Shown here one piece after another: positions 1-7,431 of a stretch of DNA of 64,000 nucleotides. Positions within the stretch are counted from its first letter, which is position 1. Every line of letters starts with the position of its first letter. The position numbers and the translations under genes were made by a program. The notes beneath the pieces were generated by a model. That model ran no database searches. It was given only the letters and a program-made list of their open reading frames with translations, and was not told the origin of the DNA. Source of the DNA: an uncultured Oscillospiraceae bacterium (GTDB lineage Bacteria > Bacillota > Clostridia > Oscillospirales > Oscillospiraceae); contig CAJUPW010000010.1 in the NCBI GenBank assembly GCA_910588635.1, forward strand, positions 1 through 64,000. Direction: 5' to 3'.

Positions 1-511
1 CAGAGCACTCCACCTTGAAGATGTTGCCCGGCATGGGGCTCTTCACGGCGGTCTCACCGGCGGCAGGAGCCGCGGCGGGCGCGGGAGCCGGAGCGGCCGC
101 AGGCGCGGGGGCGGGCGCGGCCACGGGGGCGGCCGCAGGAGCGGCGGGAGCCGCCATCACAGGAACGGAGGCGATATTGGTGATCTGGAAGGAGCCCATG
201 GGCATGCCGGACTCCTCGGCCACAGCGGCCATCATAACGGCCACCAGCTCGCCCTCATCCTGGGCAGGAGCTGCGGGAGCCGCAGGCTTGGGCGCCGGGG
301 CCGGGGCGGCCTTCTTGACGGGGGCCGCGGCGGGCTTGCGCGCGCCGTCGATCTTCTGGACCACCCAGGAGATGACGTAGATCACCACCATGAGCATGGC
401 CAGCATGACAAAGACCACCAGCAGGCCGCAGACAGCCGTCAGCAAGGCCTCAGGGACGGTCAGCGGCTCAAAGGGGTGCAGGATATACTTATTCGGATCG
501 GTACTAGGCAT
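1..511 (-). CDS. gcdD: Sodium-pump decarboxylase delta/gamma-type membrane subunit fused to a biotin-carrier domain (partial, runs off left edge)
   Basis: The frame opens at an ATG (511) after a GGGGGA ribosome site and is still open at base 1, so the C-terminus is missing. Residues about 16-42 form one membrane helix (start VPEALLTAVC), followed by a Lys/Ala/Pro linker. Next comes the EGELVAVMMAAVAEE-like segment typical of the small OadG/GcdD membrane subunit, then a long Ala-Pro linker and the start of a biotinyl domain (GETAVKSPMPGNIFKVE). Family knowledge: GcdD anchors glutaconyl-CoA decarboxylase to the sodium-pumping GcdB. The added biotin-carrier domain is unusual. Its first 55 nt inside the window are identical to 688-742 in the neighbouring gcdC, so it probably arose by duplication. 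gcdB is expected just beyond the left edge. The membrane-subunit assignment is fairly sure; the complete fusion cannot be seen here. Confidence 0.75.
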   Translation of the reverse strand, partial: MPSTDPNKYILHPFEPLTVPEALLTAVCGLLVVFVMLAMLMVVIYVISWVVQKIDGARKPAAAPVKKAAPAPAPKPAAPAAPAQDEGELVAVMMAAVAEESGMPMGSFQITNIASVPVMAAPAAPAAAPVAAPAPAPAAAPAPAPAAAPAAGETAVKSPMPGNIFKVECS

Positions 512-742
512 AGTTGAAATTCCCCCTTATCAGCCCAGGGTAACCAGCAGATCGTCGGTGTTGACAGCGGTGCCCACAGAGGCGGCCACGGCCTTGACGG
601 TGCCGGCCACGGGGGCGGATACCTCGATCTCCATCTTCATGGCCTCCAGCACCACCAGCACGTCGCCGGCATTGACCGACTGGCCCACAGAGCACTCCAC
701 CTTGAAGATGTTGCCCGGCATGGGGCTCTTCACGGCGGTCTC
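1..742. repeat. Direct repeat between the biotin-domain coding regions (1-55 and 688-742, with similar linkers)
   Basis: Bases 1-55 are identical to 688-742. The similarity continues through the Ala/Pro linker (about 56-150 against 743-860) with small in-frame length differences. Both copies lie on the minus strand and encode the start of a biotin-carrier domain and its linker. The repeat extends left beyond the window. Confidence 0.85.
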
Positions 743-934
743 TCCGGCGGCGGGCGCAGCGGCAGGAGCCGCAGCGGGCGCGGGAGCCGGAGCGGCCGCA
801 GGCGCGGGGGCGGGGGCGGGCGCGGCCACGGGGGCGGCCGCAGGAGCAGCGGCTACGGGCGCGGGAGCAGCGGCGCCGGTCCTCTCAACGGAAACGTTGT
901 AGACCTTGCCGTTGACAGTCACATTGTAATTCAT
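530..934 (-). CDS. gcdC: Glutaconyl-CoA decarboxylase biotin-carrier (gamma) subunit
   Basis: A 134-residue protein. Residues 1-18 form a short beta-rich start (MNYNVTVNGKVYNVSV), 20-63 an Ala/Pro linker, and 65-134 a biotinyl domain. The motif EAMKM places the biotinylated lysine at residue 100. In the family this lysine swings between the carboxyltransferase GcdA and the membrane decarboxylase GcdB, moving CO2 from glutaconyl-CoA while sodium is exported. It lies 18 bases upstream of the fused membrane subunit and downstream of a strong internal promoter, not of hgdB directly. The ribosome site is AGGGGAAAAG. Stand-alone biotin carriers also serve other decarboxylases; the gct/hgd/gcdA neighbours settle the assignment. 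Confidence 0.9.
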   Translation of the reverse strand: MNYNVTVNGKVYNVSVERTGAAAPAPVAAAPAAAPVAAPAPAPAPAAAPAPAPAAAPAAAPAAGETAVKSPMPGNIFKVECSVGQSVNAGDVLVVLEAMKMEIEVSAPVAGTVKAVAASVGTAVNTDDLLVTLG

Positions 935-1001
935 AGCTTCTTTTCCCCTTTACATTATTTTGGTCCGGCCTCCGGTCACCCGGCGGCAGACACGGCTTTG
1001 C

Positions 1002-1036
1002 GGTCCCTCTCCCGCCTTTACAACGGGAGAGGGGCC
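1002..1036 (-). other. Strong hairpin in the gcdC leader
   Basis: Arms 1002-1014 and 1024-1036 pair over 13 bp (GGTCCCTCTCCCG) with a 9-base loop. No T-run follows on either side. It lies between the internal promoter and gcdC, so it should be in the 5' leader. It could stabilise the messenger or control translation. Confidence 0.6.
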
Positions 1037-1048
1037 GAAATTGGGAAC

Positions 1049-1078
1049 ATTATACCATTTTCCTTTGAGAAGTGTCAA
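1049..1078 (-). promoter_or_regulatory. Internal promoter for gcdC and downstream genes
   Basis: Read on the minus strand: TTGACA (1078-1073), an 18-base spacer, and an extended -10 TGGTATAAT (TATAAT at 1054-1049). This is a near-perfect housekeeping promoter in the gap between hgdB and gcdC. The decarboxylase small subunits can therefore be transcribed separately from the gct/hgd genes. Confidence 0.75.
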
Positions 1079-1150
1079 TATAACTTTAGACAGCCTTCTC
1101 ACAACTAAACGTTTTTTTTACAGCACATCGGCAATACTTCGGAACCTGCC

Positions 1151-1170
1151 TTCACCCCGAAAGGGGTGAA
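1151..1170 (-). other. Hairpin after hgdB
   Basis: TTCACCCC and GGGGTGAA pair around a 4-base loop just beyond the hgdB stop on the minus strand. There is no clear U-run, so it is a weak terminator or a 3'-end stabiliser. It separates the hgd messenger from the gcdC promoter. Confidence 0.45.
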
Positions 1171-1187
1171 AGCAGAGTATTTGCCTC

Positions 1188-2324
1188 TTACAGCACGTCG
1201 GCAAAGGCCTGAATAGCGGTGCTGGCCTGGCCGAAGTCCCGCATCTGCTGGTCCACGCCCAGCTTGATGTGGGGGATGCCGGCAGCATCCAGAGCCTTCT
1301 TCAGGTAGGGGTACTCCATCTCCTCTGGGTCGCAGAACTGCTGCATGAACAGCACCAGGCCCTGAGCGCCCGAATCCTTGATCTGCCTGACCACGAAATC
1401 GGCCCGGCGGTTCTGGCTGGAGTGCTCGTCGTAGAGCAGCACGTCGTAGTCCTGGTCGGCGAACTGCTGGGCCAGGGCCATCATGGGGTCGCCGGTCTCG
1501 GCGGCGTCCACCCGGATCATGCGGCTCTCGTGGGCCACATCGTCGGCGGCAATGGCGATCTTGTTGTCGTCAAAGATCTGCAGCAGCGTGGGGTTGTCGC
1601 AGATGATGCCGGAGGTGACAATCTTCTTGCCCTTCCAGTCGCAGGCGGGCAGAGCCTTCAGCTCGGCGTTCAGGGCCTCCAGCTTGGCGGTGTGGTCGTC
1701 CTTAATCATGAACCAGGCGGCGCGCAGCACGGCGGAGCGGCTGACGGCGGACACCACGTCGGGGTGCTGCCCGGCCAGCTTGACAAACTCCCGGCGGGCG
1801 GCCCGGCTGCGGTTGTAGACCTTGATGGCGGTGCGCAGCGCCTCGTCGGTGATGGTGTTGCCGGAGATTTTCTCCAGCTCGCCCTTCACATGCTGGTACT
1901 GGTCCATGGTGAACTGCAGACCGAAGGTAGGCTTGCGCTGCTGGGGATGGGCCAGGAAGATACAGGGCAGCTTGCCCTCCATGGCCACCCGGTAATTCTG
2001 GCTCATGGGGCGCAGCGTGTCGCAGATGGTGGGGGTAATCAGGCCGTCCAGGTCGTCCAGAGTGCCGTCCAGGAGCATCTCCAGGGACAGCTGGGCGATG
2101 GTGCAGTAGAAGGTAGCGCAGTACTCCTTGGCCTTGGAGATGGTCTTCCTGTTGCTGCCCCAGATGCCCATGGGCACCATACCGGCGGCGTACACCAGCT
2201 CCTCGGGGGCGTAATAGGGCAGTACGCCGATCACCTTCTTGCCCTCGGCCTTGAAGGCCTCGATCTGGCGGTGGGGGTGCTCGGAAACTTCCGCAAATTC
2301 TTTCAGCAGTACCTCAATGCTCAT
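1188..2324 (-). CDS. hgdB: (R)-2-hydroxyglutaryl-CoA dehydratase, beta subunit
   Basis: A 378-residue protein of the HgdB/FldC dehydratase D-component family. With HgdA it removes water from 2-hydroxyglutaryl-CoA to give glutaconyl-CoA by a ketyl-radical mechanism, after one-electron activation by HgdC. The N-terminus (GVLPYYAPEELVYAAGMVPMG) is typical, and cysteines suited to Fe-S ligation include those in YCATFYC, ITPTICDTL and QQFCDPEE. The ATG follows GGAGGGCTGA, and the gene begins 3 bases after hgdA ends, so the two subunits are translationally linked. Length fits the family. Confidence 0.93.
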   Translation of the reverse strand: MSIEVLLKEFAEVSEHPHRQIEAFKAEGKKVIGVLPYYAPEELVYAAGMVPMGIWGSNRKTISKAKEYCATFYCTIAQLSLEMLLDGTLDDLDGLITPTICDTLRPMSQNYRVAMEGKLPCIFLAHPQQRKPTFGLQFTMDQYQHVKGELEKISGNTITDEALRTAIKVYNRSRAARREFVKLAGQHPDVVSAVSRSAVLRAAWFMIKDDHTAKLEALNAELKALPACDWKGKKIVTSGIICDNPTLLQIFDDNKIAIAADDVAHESRMIRVDAAETGDPMMALAQQFADQDYDVLLYDEHSSQNRRADFVVRQIKDSGAQGLVLFMQQFCDPEEMEYPYLKKALDAAGIPHIKLGVDQQMRDFGQASTAIQAFADVL

Positions 2325-2327
2325 TGC

Positions 2328-3782
2328 TCAGCCCTCCTTCTTGTCGGCGTTGGCCTCCATGGCCTCCACCAGTCCCTGGACCCGGGTCTCATACTGGGCC
2401 TCGTTAAAGTTGCGGGGATCGGCCTGATCGCCGTCGAAGCCGGCGCAAGGTACGCCCAGGTCCTCGGTGAACCGGCGCTGCATCTCGGCCATGTAGCCCG
2501 ACCAGGGCTTGCAGGAGCGGTTGTAGTGGACCAGCACGCCGTCTACCTTGTTGTCCCGGCAGATACCCTCGCGCCAATCCACGCCCTGCTCGATACACAC
2601 GGAGTTGGGGGCCTTGTAGTAGGCCCGGGCCATGCCGTCCAGGTCGTCGTAGACAAAGCCGAAGGCGGGGGCGTACACCACGGCGGTGACGTTGACGCCG
2701 TGCTCCTTCAGAGGCTTGAACAGGTTGGGCAGCTTGGGCCAGCAAGGGATACCCTCGAACATGACGCGGTACTTCTCGGGGAAGGGCGTGGTAGTGGTCC
2801 CCTCCTTGATGGCCTGCTCCAGGTCCTTCTCCAGCAGCTCGAAGGCCTCGGCGGCCTGGGGGTAGGCCCGGGCGGTGACGATGTCGGCCATGTGGTTGAA
2901 CAGGTCAAAGCCGGAGTAGGGCGCAGGCTTGTACTGCAGGTAGTCGCACACCCGCAGCCAGGCGCTGGCGGTGCGGTTGGCGTTCTTGCAGGCCTGGTTG
3001 AACTTCTCCTCATCAAACTTCTTGCCGGTCAGCTCCTCCAGCTGGTGGATGGCCTGATCGAACTGGGCCCGGACGTAGGCCACGTTGGTGTCGTGGACCT
3101 CCACGGTGTTGTTGTAGGGGATGTCGATCATGATAAGGGGGATGTTGCGCATCCGGGCGATGTTCTCATACCACTTGGTCATGCAGTTGCAGATGTTGTT
3201 GCAGCACAGCACGAAGTCGGGCTGAGGAATGCGCATCTGGCGGTAGGGCTTGATGGCCTCCCGGCGGAAGTTCTTGTAGGCGATCTCCTTCTCGGTGGTC
3301 TCGGGCAAGGCTTCGATCTCGTAGATGTCATCCAGCACGGTGTAGGGCTGCATGGTCTTGGGGTCCTTTTTGGGCTTGCCGGTCTCGGGGTCAATCACGA
3401 CCTTGCCGTTCTCGTCCTTCAGAGGACGGCCGCTGGCGGGGTTGATGACATACTCCAGGGTCTCGGGGTCAAACTTGCGGGAGGCCCGCTTGCCGGCGGC
3501 GTAGGCCAGGGAGATACGGGCGTAGCCGCAGATGTCGTTGTCAAAGCCCAGGTCCTCGGCGGCCTGGCACATGATCTCGCCGTCCCGGTTGGCGGCGATG
3601 CCGGCGGCCTGGTTCTCGGGGTACATCACGTTCAGATCAAAGGCGGCGGCCAGCTCGCAAGGGAACTTGGAGCTGGACCAGCCCACCAGCTTGCCCTCCT
3701 TGGCGGCCTGACGGGCGTCGGCGTGGACGTCGTCCACCACCTTGCGAAGGGCCTTTACGCCGGGGCTAACTTCTTTTGCCAT
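2328..3782 (-). CDS. hgdA: (R)-2-hydroxyglutaryl-CoA dehydratase, alpha subunit
   Basis: A 484-residue partner of HgdB. The segment with CCNNICNCMTKWYENIAR holds conserved cysteines of the [4Fe-4S] active-site region, and the N-terminus contains GWSSSKFPCELAAAFDLN. A Lys/Pro/Glu-rich stretch around residues 115-145 (NGKVVIDPETGKPKKDPKT) is a surface loop of the kind seen in HgdA. The gene has a strong AGGAGGAATTTACC site before the ATG. It sits between a small DUF6440-type gene and hgdB. Cytoplasmic. Confidence 0.93.
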   Translation of the reverse strand: MAKEVSPGVKALRKVVDDVHADARQAAKEGKLVGWSSSKFPCELAAAFDLNVMYPENQAAGIAANRDGEIMCQAAEDLGFDNDICGYARISLAYAAGKRASRKFDPETLEYVINPASGRPLKDENGKVVIDPETGKPKKDPKTMQPYTVLDDIYEIEALPETTEKEIAYKNFRREAIKPYRQMRIPQPDFVLCCNNICNCMTKWYENIARMRNIPLIMIDIPYNNTVEVHDTNVAYVRAQFDQAIHQLEELTGKKFDEEKFNQACKNANRTASAWLRVCDYLQYKPAPYSGFDLFNHMADIVTARAYPQAAEAFELLEKDLEQAIKEGTTTTPFPEKYRVMFEGIPCWPKLPNLFKPLKEHGVNVTAVVYAPAFGFVYDDLDGMARAYYKAPNSVCIEQGVDWREGICRDNKVDGVLVHYNRSCKPWSGYMAEMQRRFTEDLGVPCAGFDGDQADPRNFNEAQYETRVQGLVEAMEANADKKEG

Positions 3783-3798
3783 GGTAAATTCCTCCTAA

Positions 3799-3963
3799 CT
3801 AGATTTTCGTCACAACGGGCTTGCCGTTCTCGTCCAGAAGGGGCGTCATTCCTCCGGCATACCCGTCCTTACGCCAGACATAGTTCACGCCGGTTTCGCG
3901 GTCAACCCAAACCTCAATGGTATTTACAACACCTTGGCTGTAAATCTTTTGAAAGCGATCCAT
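3799..3963 (-). CDS. Small DUF6440-like protein inside the hgd operon
   Basis: A 54-residue protein starting MDRFQKIYSQG, with VDRETGVNYVW and GYAGGMTPLLDENGKPV. From memory this matches the DUF6440 family (KIYSQG...DKETGVNYL...GYAGGLTPLLD). The ATG follows AAAGGAGAAG, and the gene is spaced 13 bases from hgdC and 16 from hgdA, so it is almost certainly translated with them. No function is known to me. Its position between the activator and the dehydratase suggests, but does not prove, a link with that enzyme. Confidence 0.8.
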   Translation of the reverse strand: MDRFQKIYSQGVVNTIEVWVDRETGVNYVWRKDGYAGGMTPLLDENGKPVVTKI

Positions 3964-3976
3964 TCCGACTTCTCCT

Positions 3977-4768
3977 TTACTTCTGGGCCTTCAGGTACTT
4001 CTGACAGGCGAACAGGGCGGCGCCCAGGGCGCCGTTGTACTGGGTAAGGGGCGAGGTGTGGACCTCATGGCCCAGGGCATTCTGGAGAGCGCCCACCACG
4101 CCGGCGTTCTGCGCCACGCCGCCTGTCATGACCACCTGGTCCTGGATGCCGATGCGGTGGGCCAGACCGGCCACCCGGCCGGCCACCGACTGGTGGATGC
4201 CGTTGATGATGTCCCGTTTATCGGTGCCCTTGGACAGCTGGCTGATGACCTCGCTCTCGGCGAACACGGTACAGGTGGAGCTGATGCCCACGTACTTGGT
4301 GGACTCAGCGCCCAGAGCGCCCAGGTCCTCCACGTCCACCTCCAGCACCCGGGCCATCACGTCCAGAAACCGGCCGGTTCCGGCGGCGCACTTGTCGTTC
4401 ATCTGGAAGTTGGTCATGATGCCGTTTTCCACCCGCATGACCTTCACATCCTGCCCGCCGATGTCGATGACGGTGCGCACCTCCGGGAAGAGGAACGCGG
4501 CCCCCTTGGCGTGGCAGCTCAGCTCGCTCATCTGGTCGTCGGCGAACTCCTCCAGGGAGTTGCGGCCGTAGCCGGTGGCTAGGATGAAGGACATATCCTC
4601 CCGCTTTTTCCCGGCCTCCTCCAGCACCTGCTCGATGGCCCGTTGCGGCCCGCTGGTGCCGGCGCCCACGTCGATGAGGGATTTGGCCACGATCTCCTTG
4701 CCGTCCTCCAGCATGATGCACTTGGACGCGGTGGAACCGATGTCGATTCCCAGGGTGTAGATACTCAT
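3977..4768 (-). CDS. hgdC: 2-hydroxyglutaryl-CoA dehydratase activator (component A)
   Basis: A 263-residue ASKHA-fold ATPase with GIDIGSTASKCIML at the N-terminus and IDIGGQDVKVM near residue 101. Cys127 (NDKCAAGTGR) and Cys166 (SSTCTVF) are where the [4Fe-4S] cluster bridging the homodimer is bound in the Acidaminococcus enzyme. It uses ATP hydrolysis to push one low-potential electron into HgdAB. Start ATG after TTAGGAGAAG. Unlike the order hgdC-hgdA-hgdB I recall for other species, a small gene separates hgdC from hgdA here. Confidence 0.95.
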   Translation of the reverse strand: MSIYTLGIDIGSTASKCIMLEDGKEIVAKSLIDVGAGTSGPQRAIEQVLEEAGKKREDMSFILATGYGRNSLEEFADDQMSELSCHAKGAAFLFPEVRTVIDIGGQDVKVMRVENGIMTNFQMNDKCAAGTGRFLDVMARVLEVDVEDLGALGAESTKYVGISSTCTVFAESEVISQLSKGTDKRDIINGIHQSVAGRVAGLAHRIGIQDQVVMTGGVAQNAGVVGALQNALGHEVHTSPLTQYNGALGAALFACQKYLKAQK

Positions 4769-4785
4769 ATGGTTCTTCTCCTAAA

Positions 4786-6549
4786 TTATTTATGCCCGTC
4801 CTCGTAGTCCTTGATGGTCCTGGGCAGCAGCATCTGATGGAAGGGGCAGATGGAGGCGGGATTCTGGTAGCAGGAGTCGGCAAAGGCCACGATGTAGTTG
4901 CGCATCATGGGCATGTCAACCACCTCGTCCACCAGACCGGCCTGGGCGCAGAACAGGGGCTGAGACTTCACGTTGTAGTCGTCGATGAGGGCGTTCATCT
5001 TGTCGATGGTGGGCTGCAGGTCCTTGCCCGCCTTCTGGTCCTTAGCCAGACGGCCGGTGTACATGGCGTTGGCGGCGGTCTTGCCGTTCATGACGTTGAT
5101 CTCGGTGGCCGCGGTGCCCAGGGAGAAGGCGTTGTTGTCGTTGCCCTGAGGGCCGCCCAGGACGTAGTGGGCGGCGGCGGTGCCGCGCCGGAGGGTGATC
5201 TCCATCATGGGCAGGCCGGAGGACTGGATGGAGTAGATCAGGGACTGACCCAGGCCCAGCAGCTCGGCGACCTCGGCGTCGTCGCCCACGTCGATGCCGG
5301 TGGTGTCCTGAATCCACACCATGGGCAGGCGGTCACGGGCGCAAAGGGTGACGAACTCGTTCATCTTAATCAGGCCCTGGCGGTACAGCTTGCCGCCCGC
5401 GCCCATAGCCTGGCCGTACTTGGCCATCTTATACTCGGGGTAGTTGGGGAAAATGCCCTGCTGGTTAGCCACCACGCCCACCAGAAGGCCGTCCACCTTG
5501 GCAATGCCGGTAATCATCTCGGGGCCGTAACCCTTCTTATACTCCATGAACTGGCTGCCGTCGAAGAGGCGGCCCAGAACGGAGTACATGTCGTAGGGGC
5601 GGTTCTTGTTGTTCAGGACCAGATCGTACAGCTCCACGTCGGACATGGCGGGAGACTGGGGGGTGTCCACCCGGAAGAACTCCAGATCGAAGGTGGGCAG
5701 CATGTCCACATACTTCTTGATGCCGGCAATCACGCCCTCCTGCTCGGTGTACACCTCGCGGAAGAAGCCGGTCTCGCCGTAGTGGATGGACACGGACCCG
5801 GGAGGATCGGCGCGCAGGCCCTTGGTGGCCTCGATCTGAGCCAGAGCCGCCTCCATGTCCACATGGGGCTTGGGGTTCATGCCGCCCACGATGCCAGCGC
5901 CGCCCACGGCCATGTTGGCCTTCTGGTGGGCCACCAGCACGGTGGGGGAGATGGAGTGGTAGCCGCCGCCGGCGGGGTTGGTGCCGTGGATGCCCACAAT
6001 CACGGGGATGCCCATCTGGTTGAGCTCAGAGTTGCGGTAGAAGGGGGTGCCTCCGCCCCGGCGGTTGGGGTACACCTTCTCCTGCTTGTCCAGCTCCACG
6101 CCGGCGCACTCCAGCAGGTAGATCAGGGGGATGCGCAGCCGCTTGGCGGTGTCGCTGCCCCGGAGCAGGTTGTCGGCCTGACCGGGCACCCAGGTGCCGG
6201 CGTGCTTCTTGTTGTCGGAGGCGATGATGCAGCACCACTTGCCGTTGACACGGCCCAGACCCTTGACGATGGAGGTGGAGCCGTTCTTGTTGTGCTCGGG
6301 GTTGTACAGGCTGTTCAGGGGGCACCAGGTGCCCTGATCCACCAGCAGGGCCACCCGCTGCATGGCGGTGAGCTGGCCCTTGGCGTTCATGTCCTCGTCG
6401 GCCTTGCCGGAGCTGAGCGCGTCCACGATGTGGGCGTGGATGTCGTCCTCAATGGCCCGCAGCTCGTTGACGTTCTCGGCGTTGGCCTTGACAGGCTTGC
6501 CCACTACGGGCATGTTCTGGAAATACCGGGGCATGGAATAATTACCCAA
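4786..6549 (-). CDS. gcdA: Glutaconyl-CoA decarboxylase alpha subunit (carboxyltransferase)
   Basis: A 587-residue carboxyltransferase with two crotonase-like halves. It moves the carboxyl group of glutaconyl-CoA to biotin on GcdC, giving crotonyl-CoA. Visible signatures are GTNPAGGGYHSISPT, GGAGIVGGMNPK, and VWIQDTTGIDVGDDAEVAELLGLG in the C-terminal half. The start is a TTG (6549) giving MGNYSMPRYFQN, with GGAGG 8 bases upstream. That beginning matches known GcdA proteins, so TTG is preferred over the ATG five codons later. It lies 17 bases upstream of hgdC in the same transcript. Confidence 0.93.
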   Translation of the reverse strand: MGNYSMPRYFQNMPVVGKPVKANAENVNELRAIEDDIHAHIVDALSSGKADEDMNAKGQLTAMQRVALLVDQGTWCPLNSLYNPEHNKNGSTSIVKGLGRVNGKWCCIIASDNKKHAGTWVPGQADNLLRGSDTAKRLRIPLIYLLECAGVELDKQEKVYPNRRGGGTPFYRNSELNQMGIPVIVGIHGTNPAGGGYHSISPTVLVAHQKANMAVGGAGIVGGMNPKPHVDMEAALAQIEATKGLRADPPGSVSIHYGETGFFREVYTEQEGVIAGIKKYVDMLPTFDLEFFRVDTPQSPAMSDVELYDLVLNNKNRPYDMYSVLGRLFDGSQFMEYKKGYGPEMITGIAKVDGLLVGVVANQQGIFPNYPEYKMAKYGQAMGAGGKLYRQGLIKMNEFVTLCARDRLPMVWIQDTTGIDVGDDAEVAELLGLGQSLIYSIQSSGLPMMEITLRRGTAAAHYVLGGPQGNDNNAFSLGTAATEINVMNGKTAANAMYTGRLAKDQKAGKDLQPTIDKMNALIDDYNVKSQPLFCAQAGLVDEVVDMPMMRNYIVAFADSCYQNPASICPFHQMLLPRTIKDYEDGHK

Positions 6550-6609
6550 TGTAAACTCCTCCTAATGTTTGATTGCCGGGGCGGTCTGAGGCCGCCCCGC
6601 GTCTATTCT

Positions 6610-7410
6610 TTATTCTTTCGGAATCTTGATGAAAGCCTGGCCGGGGTCGATCTCCTCCCGGATGATGCGCAGAATCTCCTGGTCGGGATCGGGGAAGACC
6701 TCGGCCTTGGAGCAGTCGATCTCGAAGCCGGTGTTCTCCTGGACGATCTCGGCCGTGACGCCGGGGAACATGTAGGCGCAGTACATGCGCTTGGTCTGCT
6801 CGTCGAACTTCATGATGCCCAGGTCGGTGACCACCATCTGGGGTCCGCGGTTGCCGGGCAGGCCCACCTTCTCACGGCCGCCGGGGCCGTCCATCCAGCC
6901 GCAGGAGGTGATGTAGTCCACCTTCTCAATGAAGCGGCGCTTCTGGTGCTGCATCATGATGATGGTGTTGCAGTAGGTGGCGATGCCGTTGGCGCCGCCT
7001 GAGCCGGTGAAGCGGGTGGTGGGCTGAAGATAGTCGCCCTTGCCGAAGATGCAGGTGGAGTTCACGTTGCCGTAGGGGTCGATCTGGGCGCCGCCGATAA
7101 AGGCGATGAGCCGGTCCTCGTCGTGGAGCCACTCGTTGGCCTCGAAGCCGATGAAGCGGATGTTGGGCCACTGCACGGCGCAGTGGGCCATAAAGCGGTT
7201 GTCGCCCACGGAGCGGGGGACCTCCACGGGGGAGCAGTCCATCAGGCCGCTCTCCACGATGGGGTGGCAGGAGGGGCACACCACCCGCTTGGCCAGGGAG
7301 GCGCCGATCAGGGGAAGGCCGGTGCCCACGATGACGATCTGATTTTCCTTGATGTTCTTGGCGATGGCGTAAGCCTGACGCTCCTGCTTGGTAATCTTAT
7401 ACTCAGCCAT
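6610..7410 (-). CDS. gctB: Glutaconate CoA-transferase, subunit B
   Basis: A 266-residue protein with GTGLPLIGASLAKRV, then VESGLMDCSPVEVPRSVGD, in which Glu53 corresponds to the catalytic glutamate that forms the acyl-CoA thioester intermediate. It continues with GGAQIDPYGNVNST and FTGSGGANGIATYCNT. Together with GctA it activates 2-hydroxyglutarate by CoA transfer. The ribosome site is GGGAGGTATAATAGAA. It starts 21 bases after gctA ends. Confidence 0.94.
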   Translation of the reverse strand: MAEYKITKQERQAYAIAKNIKENQIVIVGTGLPLIGASLAKRVVCPSCHPIVESGLMDCSPVEVPRSVGDNRFMAHCAVQWPNIRFIGFEANEWLHDEDRLIAFIGGAQIDPYGNVNSTCIFGKGDYLQPTTRFTGSGGANGIATYCNTIIMMQHQKRRFIEKVDYITSCGWMDGPGGREKVGLPGNRGPQMVVTDLGIMKFDEQTKRMYCAYMFPGVTAEIVQENTGFEIDCSKAEVFPDPDQEILRIIREEIDPGQAFIKIPKE

Positions 7411-7431
7411 TTCTATTATACCTCCCTTTTC

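Noticed and set aside
15..902. Plus-strand Ala/Gly/Thr-rich frames
   Set aside because: They are the reverse reading of Ala-Pro linker codons in the biotin-carrier genes.
1269..4004. A 911-codon open frame on the plus strand
   Set aside because: It is antisense to hgdB, hgdA and the small gene between hgdA and hgdC. Its composition (Gly/Val/Leu/His runs) is the shadow of GC-rich codons, and it has no ribosome site.
4792..7002. A 736-codon open frame on the plus strand
   Set aside because: Antisense shadow of gcdA and gctB; no domain motif and low-complexity composition.
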